From Comamonadaceae bacterium (GTDB lineage: Bacteria; Pseudomonadota; Gammaproteobacteria; Burkholderiales; Burkholderiaceae_C): a stretch of 43,880 nt of DNA. Location of the stretch: assembly GCA_947475685.1 (NCBI GenBank), contig CANJNC010000027.1, forward strand, positions 1 through 43,880, read 5' to 3'. A model generated the notes under the pieces. It was not told the DNA's origin and did no database searches. It saw nothing but the letters and a program-made list of their open reading frames with translations. The translations under genes were made by a program, and so were the position numbers. Each line of letters opens with the position of its first letter. Position 1 is the stretch's first letter. Below, piece after piece: positions 1 through 8,572 of the stretch.

Positions 1-662
1 CCCTCAGGTGTTCCAAGCAAACAAATCGACGCTTTTTGGTTTGCAAATACACCCACGGTAATGACCCCAGGCCATTGGTTGACCAGGGTTTCAAACGCCA
101 AGGGGTCGGTGATTTGCAAGCCCCTCACGTCCAAGATGTGTTGCTGATTGTCGGTGATCAAAGGAAGTCCATCTCTTAGACGAACGCTGGCTTGCCCACC
201 AAGCGCCTTGAATCGTTCAATGAGCTTAGGCGCAGCCATGGGGATGATTTCAACGGGCAAAGGAAAGACGCCCAGGGTCTGGACCCATTTGCTTTGATCA
301 ACGATGCAGATAAATAATTTGGATTGTGCGGCCACAATTTTTTCGCGCGTCAATGCTGCCCCACCCCCTTTGATCATGAAGCCCCTGGGATCAATCTCGT
401 CGGCTCCGTCCACATAGACATCCAAAGTGGGGGCTTCTTCACTGGAAAAAACGCGCAAACCCAGGCCCTGTAGTCTTTCAGTCGAGGCCTCAGAGCTCGA
501 CACAGCCCCCTTGATGGGCAGATCTGATGCGGCCAAGGCATCAATGAAAAAATCAACGGTAGAACCCGTTCCCACGCCGACCCACGATTGGGGTTTGATC
601 AACTGCACAGCTTTTTTGGCCACCATGGCCTTTAAATGATCTTGGCTTGATAATGAACTCAC
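1..662 (-). CDS. rpiA: Ribose-5-phosphate isomerase A, C-terminus cut by window edge
   Basis: Interconverts ribose 5-phosphate and ribulose 5-phosphate in the non-oxidative pentose phosphate pathway (cytoplasm). Translating the minus strand gives the RpiA hallmarks in order: VGVGTGSTVDFFI near residue 25, a GADEID-type motif (VDGADEIDP), the IKGGGAALTREKI loop, and LLGTPEG just before the left edge. Only about six C-terminal codons appear to be missing. The start is taken as GTG at 660-662, because AAGGA lies 8 nt upstream on the minus strand (671-675); an internal ATG at 624-626 has no such site. The gene is divergent from pyrD with 108 bp between them, which must hold both promoters. Identity is secure; only the exact 3' end is unseen. 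Confidence 0.93.
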   Translation of the reverse strand, partial: MSSLSSQDHLKAMVAKKAVQLIKPQSWVGVGTGSTVDFFIDALAASDLPIKGAVSSSEASTERLQGLGLRVFSSEEAPTLDVYVDGADEIDPRGFMIKGGGAALTREKIVAAQSKLFICIVDQSKWVQTLGVFPLPVEIIPMAAPKLIERFKALGGQASVRLRDGLPLITDNQQHILDVRGLQITDPLAFETLVNQWPGVITVGVFANQKASICLLGTPE

Positions 663-770
663 GCGACAAATCCTTGCTTTGTTTCATACAATGGAAGCTC
701 CTTTTTTTTAAAAACAAAAGTTCAAATGCTTGGATAAAAGCTTTGAGCTCCCCTACAAGTAGTTTATCCA

Positions 771-1859
771 ATGCTGTTGCCCTATTCACTCATTCGCCCA
801 ATATTTTTCTCACTCGATGCGGAAACAGTTCACGATTTCACCCTCAAAACGCTGAAATTAACTCAAAACACGTTGTGGAGTCGGTTGTTGCTTTCTCAGC
901 CCTTGGTCCATGACCCCTTGTCCTTGATGGGCTTGCAATTTCCAAATCGAGTCGGTTTGGCCGCTGGAATGGATAAAAATGCCAGTGCCATTGATGCATT
1001 TGCAGCCATGGGTTTTGGTCACGTTGAAGTTGGAACGGTCACGCCCTTGCCTCAAGTTGGCAACCCCAAGCCTAGAGTTTTTCGCCTGCAAGAGGCCAAC
1101 GCTTTAATTAACCGCCTGGGTTTTAACAACAAGGGGCTCGATGTCTTTTTAGAAAACGTTCAAAAAGCACGCTTTAAAAATCATCTCTCTTACAATCACA
1201 TCCCAATGGTTTTGGGTCTGAACATTGGCAAAAATGCGCTCACCCCCATAGAAAACGCAACCCAAGATTACCTCCAAGCCTTGGAGTCGGTCTACCCCCA
1301 TGCGGACTATGTGACCGTGAACATCTCAAGCCCCAACACCAAAAACTTGCGCACACTGCAATCAGACGAAGCCTTGGATGCGTTGATGGGAGCCTTGGCA
1401 GAGAAACGAGAACGACTGAGATCAAGAATCGGTAAACGAGTTCCTTTGCTGATCAAAATTGCGCCAGACTTGGATCATGCGCAAATCAATCTCTTGGCCA
1501 ACACCTTTAAAAAACATTGCCCAACCGATCACAGTGCCAAACAAGGTGACTGGGGAATCATTTGCTCCAACACCACCCTCTCGCGCAATGGCGTTGAGGG
1601 ACTTGCATCATCCAAAGAAAGCGGAGGGCTATCGGGTGCGCCTCTTTTTAATTCAAGCAACGCCGTATTGGCCCAACTTCGACAAGCCATTGGAGAGCAT
1701 TTCCCAATCCTGGGCGTGGGAGGCATCATGACTGCACAAGACGCGAAGATCAAAATCGAGAACGGTGCAGACATGGTTCAAATCTACAGTGGCTTGATCT
1801 ACAAAGGACCTAAACTTGTTCATGAAATTTCAAGCACTTTAAAGGAGTTGGGTTCATAG
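771..1859 (+). CDS. pyrD: Dihydroorotate dehydrogenase (quinone), class 2
   Basis: Oxidises dihydroorotate to orotate in pyrimidine synthesis and passes the electrons to membrane quinone. The 362-residue protein has the class 2 layout: an N-terminal amphipathic membrane-associating segment (about residues 1-40), an FMN-contacting loop [10 protein letters not shown] (62-71), and the NISSPNT motif with S187 in the position of the class 2 catalytic serine, which distinguishes it from class 1 (Cys). Near the C-terminus GVGGI and the YSGLIYKGP segment match the phosphate-binding end of the barrel. The length is normal. It is monocistronic, divergent from rpiA, and ends in a palindromic terminator shared with the convergent phasin gene. 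Confidence 0.96.
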   Translation: MLLPYSLIRPIFFSLDAETVHDFTLKTLKLTQNTLWSRLLLSQPLVHDPLSLMGLQFPNRVGLAAGMDKNASAIDAFAAMGFGHVEVGTVTPLPQVGNPKPRVFRLQEANALINRLGFNNKGLDVFLENVQKARFKNHLSYNHIPMVLGLNIGKNALTPIENATQDYLQALESVYPHADYVTVNISSPNTKNLRTLQSDEALDALMGALAEKRERLRSRIGKRVPLLIKIAPDLDHAQINLLANTFKKHCPTDHSAKQGDWGIICSNTTLSRNGVEGLASSKESGGLSGAPLFNSSNAVLAQLRQAIGEHFPILGVGGIMTAQDAKIKIENGADMVQIYSGLIYKGPKLVHEISSTLKELGS

Positions 1860-1904
1860 GTCTTGCAAAGGGTTGTTTCCCAGAGCAATTGACTTAAAAA
1901 AATC

Positions 1905-1944
1905 AAAAAAGGCCATCAGAACTTTAAAGTTCTGATGGCCTTTT
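1905..1944. terminator. Bidirectional intrinsic terminator between pyrD and phaP
   Basis: Positions 1911-1940 form a perfect 30-nt palindrome (GGCCATCAGAACTTT and its complement) flanked by A6 on the left and T4 on the right. It can therefore fold and terminate on either strand. It sits between two convergent stop codons (1859 and 1959), as expected for a shared terminator. Confidence 0.9.
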
Positions 1945-1958
1945 GCTTCAAACACTGT

Positions 1959-2507
1959 TTATTTTTTCTTTGATGCTGATTTGGCTGCACCCATGGCATT
2001 GGCAGACATGGACTTTACATTGCTCTCGACCATGTCTGTAGCTTGTTTGACTGCCTTTTGAACAGACTCAAGTGCACTCGTACCGGCGCTCACCGCGGTT
2101 TTAAATGCAGCCACTGCAGTCTCAGAGCCAGCTGGTGCATTTTTAGCCATGTTCTCAAACACTTCTTGATAGAGTTGTTGGCTCTTTGCAAATTGCTCTT
2201 GCACAACAGAGCCTACGTCTTGGCTTGAAGACGTCGCGATTTCGTACAAATGGCGGTTGTAGGTCACCATTTTTTCCGCCAAAGGCTGAAACATGGAGGC
2301 TTGCATGGACAACAAGTCTTTCGCATCCTTGACACTCAATACCGTTTGCGAATTTGAATGACTGTCTGACAAGGCAGATTTTGCAGCAGCCATATTGAGT
2401 TCAATCAACTGCTCAACGCCAGCAAAGGCTTTGCTCGTCAGGCCGACCAAGGTCTCTAAGTTGGATTTGTTGGCAGCCACAATCTGCTCAGGTGTTAGGT
2501 TCATCAT
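1959..2507 (-). CDS. phaP: Phasin family protein (PHA granule-associated)
   Basis: Phasins coat polyhydroxyalkanoate granules and control their size and number. The protein of about 182 residues begins [19 protein letters not shown], a typical beta-proteobacterial phasin N-terminus. It is almost wholly helical and rich in Ala, Gln and Lys, without membrane segments, and ends in a basic Ala/Lys tail (AAKSASKKK) as many PhaPs do. The frame opens with a TTG at 2508-2510, but GGAG on the minus strand (2514-2517) is spaced 6 nt from ATG 2505-2507 and 9 nt from ATG 2502-2504, so one of those is the start. It implies that the cell stores PHA. It shares a strong terminator with pyrD. Confidence 0.9.
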   Translation of the reverse strand: MMNLTPEQIVAANKSNLETLVGLTSKAFAGVEQLIELNMAAAKSALSDSHSNSQTVLSVKDAKDLLSMQASMFQPLAEKMVTYNRHLYEIATSSSQDVGSVVQEQFAKSQQLYQEVFENMAKNAPAGSETAVAAFKTAVSAGTSALESVQKAVKQATDMVESNVKSMSANAMGAAKSASKKK

Positions 2508-2705
2508 CAAAGTCTCCAGATGTAAGTTAAAAGATAATTGAAAGAGTTAAAATCAAAGATGTTGCATCGCAATATGACGTCAGTATAGACCTGAGCGTTG
2601 AAGAATCCTTGATTTAACCCCTGTGGTGAACCTCTTTAGAGTCCGTTTTCTAATTTTTTAGGGAACTTCCCGACAAATAACCCTTGCCAGTAAAGCGCAC
2701 CTTAC

Positions 2706-3926
2706 ATGTCCAAAGTGTCCAGTTCTGCGATAGACCCTGCCACCCGGCAGGCTCTTTTGCATTTGTCGTTTGCCACCTTCGCCAGCATGACCATACAGCG
2801 TTTGTGTGACCCCATGCTGCCGGAGTTGTCACAAACCTTTCAAGTCAGTCGCAGTCAAGCCGCACAGGTGATCTCCTACTTTGCAGTGACCTATGGGTTG
2901 ATGCAAATTTTCTTTGGCCCGCTTGGGGATAAATATGGAAAGTACAAGGTCTTGGCTTGGGCGACGGTGGGATGCAGTGTGGGCTGCTTTGGCAGCGCTT
3001 TTGCGTATGACTTGCCATTTTTGGTTTTTTGCAGGGTTTTAACAGCCACGTGCACAGCGGCCATCATTCCATTGGGCCTGGCATGGGTGGGTGACTCGGT
3101 GGACTACACCATGCGCCAAGCCACCTTGGCACAAGTGGGACTCGGTTCGACCATGGGCATTGTGGCAGGGCAGCTCTTTGGTGGACTCATCACAGACACC
3201 TTGGGATGGCGTTGGGCATTTGGTTTGGTCGGTATTTTATTTTTCATAGTCGGTTGCGTCCTGCTTAGAAACCCCATTGCCAAATTGCAACATGAGCTCT
3301 CACATGGGCCTCATGGTGAGCGAAGTTTGTCTTTTTTTAAAAATGCTGCACATGTCTTTGCAAAGCAAAGACCCAGGAGAATATTGTTTTGTATTTGTCT
3401 AGAGGGCACCTTTGTCTTTGGCGCCATTGCTGTCTCAGCCACACACCTTCACGACCACCATGCCCTGGCAGTCTCATGGGCTGGAGCAATCGTCTCATTG
3501 TTTGGCATTGGAGGGGTGGTGTACATGGCTCTAGCAAGCTGGTTGATTCCCAGGCTCGGTGAGTCGGGACTGGTGCGTGTTGGCGCTTTGAGCTTTGGAT
3601 TGTCTTATGGGATCATTGGTTTTTCACCCCATTGGTTCTATGATGTAGTGGCATTTATGGGGGCTGGATTTGGTTTCTTTATGTTTCACAACACGATGCA
3701 AGTCCATGCCACCCAAATGGCCCCTGAAGTCAGGGGCACTTGTATGGCCCTTTTCGCTGCCATCCTCTTTGCAGGTCAGTCAGTGGGTGTGTTGGTTTGT
3801 GCCGCACTCACGGCGTATATCTCATCGTCTTGGGTTTTGCTATTGATGGGTCTTTCTCTGACCATCTTGGGATGGGCTTTACCCGTTTTGATCGATCCCA
3901 AAAAAATGCGCCCAACAAGTGCATGA
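2706..3926 (+). CDS. MFS transporter, DHA1-type drug:proton antiporter family
   Basis: A 406-residue inner-membrane protein with about 12 hydrophobic helices. The N-terminal half carries the DHA1-type segment PMLPELSQTFQVS followed by the loop 2-3 motif GPLGDKYGKYKV (MFS motif A, G-x-L-x-D-x-x-G-x-x). Further on, GLAWVGDSV and GWRWAFGLVGI match motif C/D areas. Such proteins usually export small compounds by proton antiport; the substrate cannot be read from sequence. No good Shine-Dalgarno precedes ATG 2706. It stands alone between the phasin and exonuclease genes, so context gives no further clue. Confidence 0.85.
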   Translation: MSKVSSSAIDPATRQALLHLSFATFASMTIQRLCDPMLPELSQTFQVSRSQAAQVISYFAVTYGLMQIFFGPLGDKYGKYKVLAWATVGCSVGCFGSAFAYDLPFLVFCRVLTATCTAAIIPLGLAWVGDSVDYTMRQATLAQVGLGSTMGIVAGQLFGGLITDTLGWRWAFGLVGILFFIVGCVLLRNPIAKLQHELSHGPHGERSLSFFKNAAHVFAKQRPRRILFCICLEGTFVFGAIAVSATHLHDHHALAVSWAGAIVSLFGIGGVVYMALASWLIPRLGESGLVRVGALSFGLSYGIIGFSPHWFYDVVAFMGAGFGFFMFHNTMQVHATQMAPEVRGTCMALFAAILFAGQSVGVLVCAALTAYISSSWVLLLMGLSLTILGWALPVLIDPKKMRPTSA

Positions 3927-4088
3927 GACCATTGCTTGGTTGAGCGATCAAAAAAACACATTTGCCGTCTTTTTTTAAAAGGCTCCCTCATGGCGAATGG
4001 GCTTAAACTTGAGCGTACGCTGACTCAATGACCCACTTTAAACATACCTAAACTTCAATCATTCGCTTGATTTACACTGAAAGCCGCA

Positions 4089-5060
4089 ATGGACAATATC
4101 GATCAACTGAGCCACGATTCAAAGGAATGGGATCACATTGCCCAGGCACTGGATCGGCACCCACACTTCAAGGTTTTAAAAAGACTTGCGCCTGAGAAAT
4201 GGCTCCATCAAACCCCTGCCAATGAAAACCGGGCGAGCCGACTCAAAGGTGTGATCTTGGATACGGAGACCACTGGCATGAACTCATTGAGCGACAAGGT
4301 CATTGAGTTGGGGATGATTGCTTTTGAATACGACCCCCAACTTGGCCAAATCATCCATGTTGACCAAGTCTTTGATCAACTCGAAGATCCAGGTTTCCCC
4401 ATTCCACCCGAGAGCATCGCCATACACCACATCACAGATGAAATGGTCAAGGGCCATCGCATTCATGACCAAGCAGTCATCGATGCACTCCAAGGGGTGT
4501 CATTGGTGATTGCTCACAACGCGGCGTTTGATCGCCCGTTTGTGGAAAACAGATGGCCAATTTTTGCGCAACTGCCCTGGGCCTGCAGCATCAAAGACAT
4601 TGACTGGCGTTTCAACTCATTTGGTTCTGCCAAACTGGAGTATTTGGCCATGACGCAAGGCATTTTCTACGAAGCGCATCGCGCAGAAACGGATTGTTGG
4701 GCGCTCTTAGAAGTTTTGAACATGGTGCTGCCCAAAACAAAACAAAGCGCAATTCAAACCTTGTTTGAGTCATCAACCCTTTTACAAAGCAAAGTCTACG
4801 CAACCGCTTCGCCCTTTGAGACCAAGGACGTCTTAAAGGCCAGGGGGTACCGTTGGTCGGCAGACATCAAATGTTGGAGTAAAGTGGTGAGTTCGTCAGA
4901 AAAACTAAAGGACGAGCTGCTTTGGCTCAAGCACCATGTGTATGGCCAAAGGAAAGGGGCCAAAGTGGAAATTGAAACTCTAAGCTCCAAGGAGCGGCAC
5001 TCTGAGCGCATTGGCACAAAGTATTTACAAGACCTCAGTGCCATTTCCGAGGCTGAATAG
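4089..5060 (+). CDS. DEDDh 3'-5' exonuclease (DnaQ-like) with extra C-terminal domain
   Basis: A 323-residue protein with all five DEDDh residues visible. Exo I is LDTETTG (D58, E60), exo II is AHNAAFDRPF (D148) and exo III is HRAETD (H197, D202). This is the fold of the DNA polymerase III epsilon proofreading subunit and RNase T. The protein is longer than DnaQ and has no clear beta-clamp motif. The C-terminal region (about 232-285; FETKDVLKARGYRW) resembles the small extra domain in stand-alone proteobacterial 3'-5' exonucleases. It is thus a likely accessory repair or turnover nuclease, not the replicative epsilon subunit. It is monocistronic, with a T7AAAA tract about 115 nt upstream. Confidence 0.88.
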   Translation: MDNIDQLSHDSKEWDHIAQALDRHPHFKVLKRLAPEKWLHQTPANENRASRLKGVILDTETTGMNSLSDKVIELGMIAFEYDPQLGQIIHVDQVFDQLEDPGFPIPPESIAIHHITDEMVKGHRIHDQAVIDALQGVSLVIAHNAAFDRPFVENRWPIFAQLPWACSIKDIDWRFNSFGSAKLEYLAMTQGIFYEAHRAETDCWALLEVLNMVLPKTKQSAIQTLFESSTLLQSKVYATASPFETKDVLKARGYRWSADIKCWSKVVSSSEKLKDELLWLKHHVYGQRKGAKVEIETLSSKERHSERIGTKYLQDLSAISEAE

Positions 5061-5116
5061 TCCGCCTTTTGGAAATGTAGTCGGAAAAAAGCTTGGCCTT
5101 ATGGAGCCAGTCCACC

Positions 5117-5494
5117 TTAATTCACAATTTGCCAAGGCACTGGGCAAGATCCTACCTGTGGATAGTATTGTTGATAGGCTGAACAATAGTAGGCCACGGG
5201 CGCAACCGTTCCAGGTGCGCCATTCATGTACGTCGGCGCAGGATTGACAATGATGGGTGGATTGACATAAGTGGGCCCATAAATGGAGTGTGATCCCGCG
5301 TAAATGGCACCCCCAATCAAGCCAGCGGCCAAAGCAGGTGCGACCCATCCCCCGCGCGACCATCCACCTCCACCTCCATGTCCACCTCCGTGGCCGTGGC
5401 CATGACCATGACCATAACCGCTTTGATGGGCTTGAGACAAAACGCCCGAGAGGGCCAAGGCAATGACAACAACTGATTTTGCTATTTTTTTCAT
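5117..5494 (-). CDS. Secreted His/Gly-rich protein of unknown function
   Basis: From ATG 5494 (preceded by GGGAGG) the product is 125 residues. It begins MKKIAKSVVVIALALSGVL with AHQ at the likely signal-peptide cleavage point, then a HGHGHGHGGGHGGGGG run (about residues 28-43). A short hydrophobic APALAAGLIGGAIYAG segment follows, and a Pro/Tyr-rich tail ends in CSAYQQYYPQVGSCPVPW, a Tyr-Tyr-Pro tail with two cysteines that I associate with small exported betaproteobacterial proteins. The frame is open upstream to 5539 but the RBS fixes the start. The His repeats could bind Ni, Zn or Cu in the periplasm; that is inference. The function is unknown. Confidence 0.75.
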   Translation of the reverse strand: MKKIAKSVVVIALALSGVLSQAHQSGYGHGHGHGHGGGHGGGGGWSRGGWVAPALAAGLIGGAIYAGSHSIYGPTYVNPPIIVNPAPTYMNGAPGTVAPVAYYCSAYQQYYPQVGSCPVPWQIVN

Positions 5495-5646
5495 AAAGCC
5501 TCCCAAAAGGTTTTCTTGCCCAGACCATCCATCAAGCATTCAACTGTTGCAGTGAGCGAATGGCGCCTATTACACCGACTTGCATGTACCTATAACGGTT
5601 CAAGCAGTCACGCGGTTGACATCTTTTGGGGCGTTTACAACTATTT

Positions 5647-6027
5647 TCAGACCTGAAAACCATATACAAAAAGCGCGATGACACTGCCATAAGCCACGGT
5701 CCAGCATAGGGATCTGGCGGTGGCCCAGTCTTTCACATAGCACCAAATGTAGAGCAGTCGAGCCAAGACATAAATCACGGCACAAAGCTCCAAGGTCTTG
5801 GCATCGACTCCAACCATCATGGCCATGATCACAGCAACCGCAAAAAATGGAAATGACTCAAAGCAGTTTTGATGTGCCGCGTATGCACGCGCCCTGAATC
5901 CCGTCTGCTTGGACATCCATTCACGCGGATTGTGATTGTCATAGTCCGGTAGCTTCCATTTCGCAATGGTCACCGCTATCAAAGGCGTCAAACCGGCCAA
6001 CAGCACACAAGCATAAATGATATTCAT
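5647..6027 (-). CDS. MAPEG family membrane protein
   Basis: A 126-residue integral membrane protein with four predicted helices (about 3-22, 58-76, 80-96, 104-123). The loop-helix segment RARAYAAHQNCFESFPFFA is the MAPEG signature shared with microsomal glutathione transferase and related proteins (membrane-associated proteins in eicosanoid and glutathione metabolism). Bacterial members are mostly uncharacterised, with a suspected glutathione-transferase or peroxidase role. AGAGG lies just upstream of ATG 6027. It is divergent from the haloacid dehalogenase gene, with 115 bp between them containing a T6A5 tract. Confidence 0.88.
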   Translation of the reverse strand: MNIIYACVLLAGLTPLIAVTIAKWKLPDYDNHNPREWMSKQTGFRARAYAAHQNCFESFPFFAVAVIMAMMVGVDAKTLELCAVIYVLARLLYIWCYVKDWATARSLCWTVAYGSVIALFVYGFQV

Positions 6028-6142
6028 CTCAACCTCTTTTTTAAAAATCCATGTCTCTCACTTTAGCACAAGGTCAGCCCCGTCACTGCTCACACGCCAT
6101 CGGTTAAGATCTGTTGGAGCTTTTCCCCTTGAAGACAAACCG

Positions 6143-6844
6143 ATGACAACAACAAAAACACTCCTCGTATTTGATGCCTATGGAACTCTCTTTGATGTTT
6201 ACAGCATCTCTAGGGCCGCCGAGAGCTTGTTTCCAAATTTTGGTGTCCCTTTGGCCAATCTTTGGCGCGACAAGCAAATCGACTACACCCGCCTCGTGTC
6301 TCTCAGCGACCCTAGCGCCACCGATGGCAGTCGATACTATGAATCCTTTTGGGAGATCACAAAAAAGGCATTGCGCTTTAGTGCAGAAAAGTTAGGTCTT
6401 GAACTCAGCCTGTCACAAGAAGAGATGTTGATGCAATCGTATGACAAACTGGATGCATTTGCTGAAAACCGCGAAGTTCTTGAAGAATTAAAAAACCGCG
6501 GACTTCGGACTGCCATTCTTTCAAACGCCAACTCAGATATGCTTGAACGGGTCAGCAAAAACGCGGGCATTCACCACCTTTTTGATCAGATTGTCTCTGT
6601 GGACCAAGTGCGACAGTTCAAAACTCACCCCAGCACCTACGCGTTGATTGAGCATATTTACAAGATCAAACGCAGTGAAATTCTTTTTGTCTCCAGCAAC
6701 GACTGGGACGCGCTCGGCGCGAGCTGGTTTGGTTGGGACGCCGTTTGGCTCAACAGAAACAACAATCCCATGGATCGACTAGGTCCAAGCGTTGCACATG
6801 TCGCCAAAGATTTGAGAGCTCTGTTGACGATCTTGGAGCGATGA
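6143..6844 (+). CDS. Haloacid dehalogenase, type II (L-2-haloacid dehalogenase family)
   Basis: A 233-residue HAD-superfamily hydrolase. Every residue of the L-2-haloacid dehalogenase active site has a counterpart: nucleophile D11 in FDAYGTLFD, T15, R42, S128-N129 (LSNAN), K160, Y166, and S184/N186/D189 in VSSNDWDALGA. Enzymes of this type hydrolyse 2-haloalkanoic acids to 2-hydroxy acids; some family members act on other substrates. The frame is open from 6017, but that extension is unlike the family and ATG 6143 fits its usual start. It converges with the amidase gene, 21 bp apart. A decayed relative of this gene lies at 14642-15323. Confidence 0.9.
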   Translation: MTTTKTLLVFDAYGTLFDVYSISRAAESLFPNFGVPLANLWRDKQIDYTRLVSLSDPSATDGSRYYESFWEITKKALRFSAEKLGLELSLSQEEMLMQSYDKLDAFAENREVLEELKNRGLRTAILSNANSDMLERVSKNAGIHHLFDQIVSVDQVRQFKTHPSTYALIEHIYKIKRSEILFVSSNDWDALGASWFGWDAVWLNRNNNPMDRLGPSVAHVAKDLRALLTILER

Positions 6845-6865
6845 GTCGCCAGACCAGGGCCTGAA

Positions 6866-8221
6866 TCAGCTGTGCATTTGAGACAGGCTTCGCTCGACAG
6901 CCCATGCACTGGTCAGCACACGCGCATCGCTTTCTCTTGCCCCAGAAATCATCAATCCAATGGGAAATTCATCGGGTGCATGCATGGGAATACTGATGGA
7001 GCAGCCATCTAGGAAATTAAAAAGAAAGGTGTTCCTCAACAGCAATCGATTGGTCTCGCCAAACAAGGCGTCATCCGTGAGCAAGGGTGCAATCGGGGGG
7101 GCTTGCATGGGGACGGTTGGACACAAGACACCGTCATACTTTGCAAGCTCCAAAGAGACCCGATCACACCACAAAGACCTGCGGCGCAACAAGTCCCAAT
7201 AATCAGCAACAGACACATCTCGACCCAAGAGCATGCGATGAACCACACGAGGATCAATTTTTTCGAGTTGGTGGGCCACTGCACTTGCGTGAGAGGCCCA
7301 AGCCTCGATGGGAGACAGGCCGCCAGGTTGATTGATCTGCGCAACGTCATCAAGGTACTCACATTTGCCCTCTTGGATGATCGCGCCCTTTGAAGAAAGG
7401 TGGCCAAGCGCTCGATCAAACGCTTTGGCCACAGGAGCAGTCAACTGATCCAACACCACGGTTTGAGGCACCAAAAACCGCAGGCCCAGCACATCTCTGT
7501 CATGAACGTCTAGCCTCTCATTGGAGAGCACTTGGTCCACTTTCAAACAAGACTCAACCGATCGGGTCATGGCACAAACCGTGTCAAGGGAAGGCGCCAA
7601 GGCGACCGTGCCCTGAAGAGGCACCCTAGACTGTGTCCCTTTAAAGCCCACCAAGCCGCAAAGTGCGGCAGGAATGCGTATCGAGCCCCCAGTGTCAGAG
7701 CCAAGCCCCGCTTGGCATAGACCCAGTGCCACGGACACTGCAGCACCTGAAGAAGACCCTCCCGGAATGCGATCCAGCGTTGCGTCACAGGGGTTGACTG
7801 GCGTGCTGAAATGCGGATTGATGCCCACACCCGAAAAAGCCAACTCGGTCATATTGGTTTGACCCACCAGCAAAGCCCCTGCTCGCTTGAGTCTTTGAGC
7901 GGCTGATGCATCCTTGAGTGCAGGTGCATTTTGAGCCAAGACACGCGTGCCCGCCAGAGTGACTTCGCCCGCAATGTCATACAAATCCTTGACGCTTACC
8001 GACCAACCGAGCAATGCGCCTTGCTGTCGCTGCTCGGGCAACAAGGTATCGAGAAAGCGCGCTTGAGCCATGCACTGAGCCTCGAAAAGCTTCGTGAACA
8101 CATGCCTGGCAGAGTGATGCTTTGCGGCTTGGAAAATCTGAGCGTAGGTTTCCTCGCAACTGTTGGGCACTTCAATGAGTTTTTTCAAAAGGTAGATGAC
8201 CTTTACTAGGGTTAAATCCAA
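6866..8221 (-). CDS. Amidase (amidase signature family)
   Basis: An amidase-signature enzyme of up to 451 residues with the Ser-cisSer-Lys triad: K78 in SVKD, cis-Ser in GGSSSG (154-159), and nucleophile S180 in GSDTGGSIRIP. These enzymes hydrolyse amides such as aryl amides, and family members include GatA and allophanate hydrolase. Here the substrate is not obvious. The start is uncertain: TTG 8221 has no RBS, while TTG 8188 has AAAGG 11 nt upstream. It is the last gene of a minus-strand operon with the pterin dehydratase (9 bp away) and a Bug binding protein, suggesting the imported compound or a product carries an amide. It contains a G7 tract at 7095-7101. Confidence 0.88.
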   Translation of the reverse strand: MDLTLVKVIYLLKKLIEVPNSCEETYAQIFQAAKHHSARHVFTKLFEAQCMAQARFLDTLLPEQRQQGALLGWSVSVKDLYDIAGEVTLAGTRVLAQNAPALKDASAAQRLKRAGALLVGQTNMTELAFSGVGINPHFSTPVNPCDATLDRIPGGSSSGAAVSVALGLCQAGLGSDTGGSIRIPAALCGLVGFKGTQSRVPLQGTVALAPSLDTVCAMTRSVESCLKVDQVLSNERLDVHDRDVLGLRFLVPQTVVLDQLTAPVAKAFDRALGHLSSKGAIIQEGKCEYLDDVAQINQPGGLSPIEAWASHASAVAHQLEKIDPRVVHRMLLGRDVSVADYWDLLRRRSLWCDRVSLELAKYDGVLCPTVPMQAPPIAPLLTDDALFGETNRLLLRNTFLFNFLDGCSISIPMHAPDEFPIGLMISGARESDARVLTSAWAVERSLSQMHS

Positions 8222-8230
8222 TCAGTCGAA

Positions 8231-8530
8231 TTAAGCAATCAAGCCATCAATGGCCAAAGCCAGGTGTTGATCCTTCTGTGTAAGAGCACCTGCATCATGG
8301 GTAAAGAGTTTGATGGACACTTTATTGTAGACGTTGCTCCAATTGGGGTGATGGTCATGCGCATGCGCCAAAAGAGCGACTTGGGACATAAAGGCATGGG
8401 CGGCAAGAAAATCTTTGAACAAAAAATCTCTTTGCATCCAAGCGCCTGATGGTTCAACACCCCACAATGGCAAAACCGTGTTCAAGTCTTTGATCTGCGA
8501 AGCAGTCAATATTTGCTGAGTAGTTGCCAT
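8231..8530 (-). CDS. phhB: 4a-hydroxytetrahydrobiopterin dehydratase (pterin-4a-carbinolamine dehydratase)
   Basis: A 99-residue cytoplasmic protein, normal length for the family. Its core DHHPNWSNVYNKVSIKL carries H60-H61-P62 and H78 (FTHDAGALT), the residues that dehydrate 4a-hydroxytetrahydropterin. The usual job is recycling the pterin cofactor of phenylalanine hydroxylase (PhhA), but no phhA lies in this window. AAGG precedes ATG 8530. It sits between a Bug-protein gene and an amidase gene in one tight operon, an unusual place that hints at a separate pterin- or amide-related role. Confidence 0.92.
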   Translation of the reverse strand: MATTQQILTASQIKDLNTVLPLWGVEPSGAWMQRDFLFKDFLAAHAFMSQVALLAHAHDHHPNWSNVYNKVSIKLFTHDAGALTQKDQHLALAIDGLIA

Positions 8531-8572
8531 AAAACACCTTGAAAAAATCTAAATTTCTTGATCAACTCAATC

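Noticed and set aside
5025..5528. 167-codon minus-strand frame overlapping the His/Gly-rich gene
   Set aside because: Same strand in another frame; Trp/Arg-rich product typical of a shadow of GGT/CAT repeats. The 5117-5494 frame has a signal peptide and RBS.
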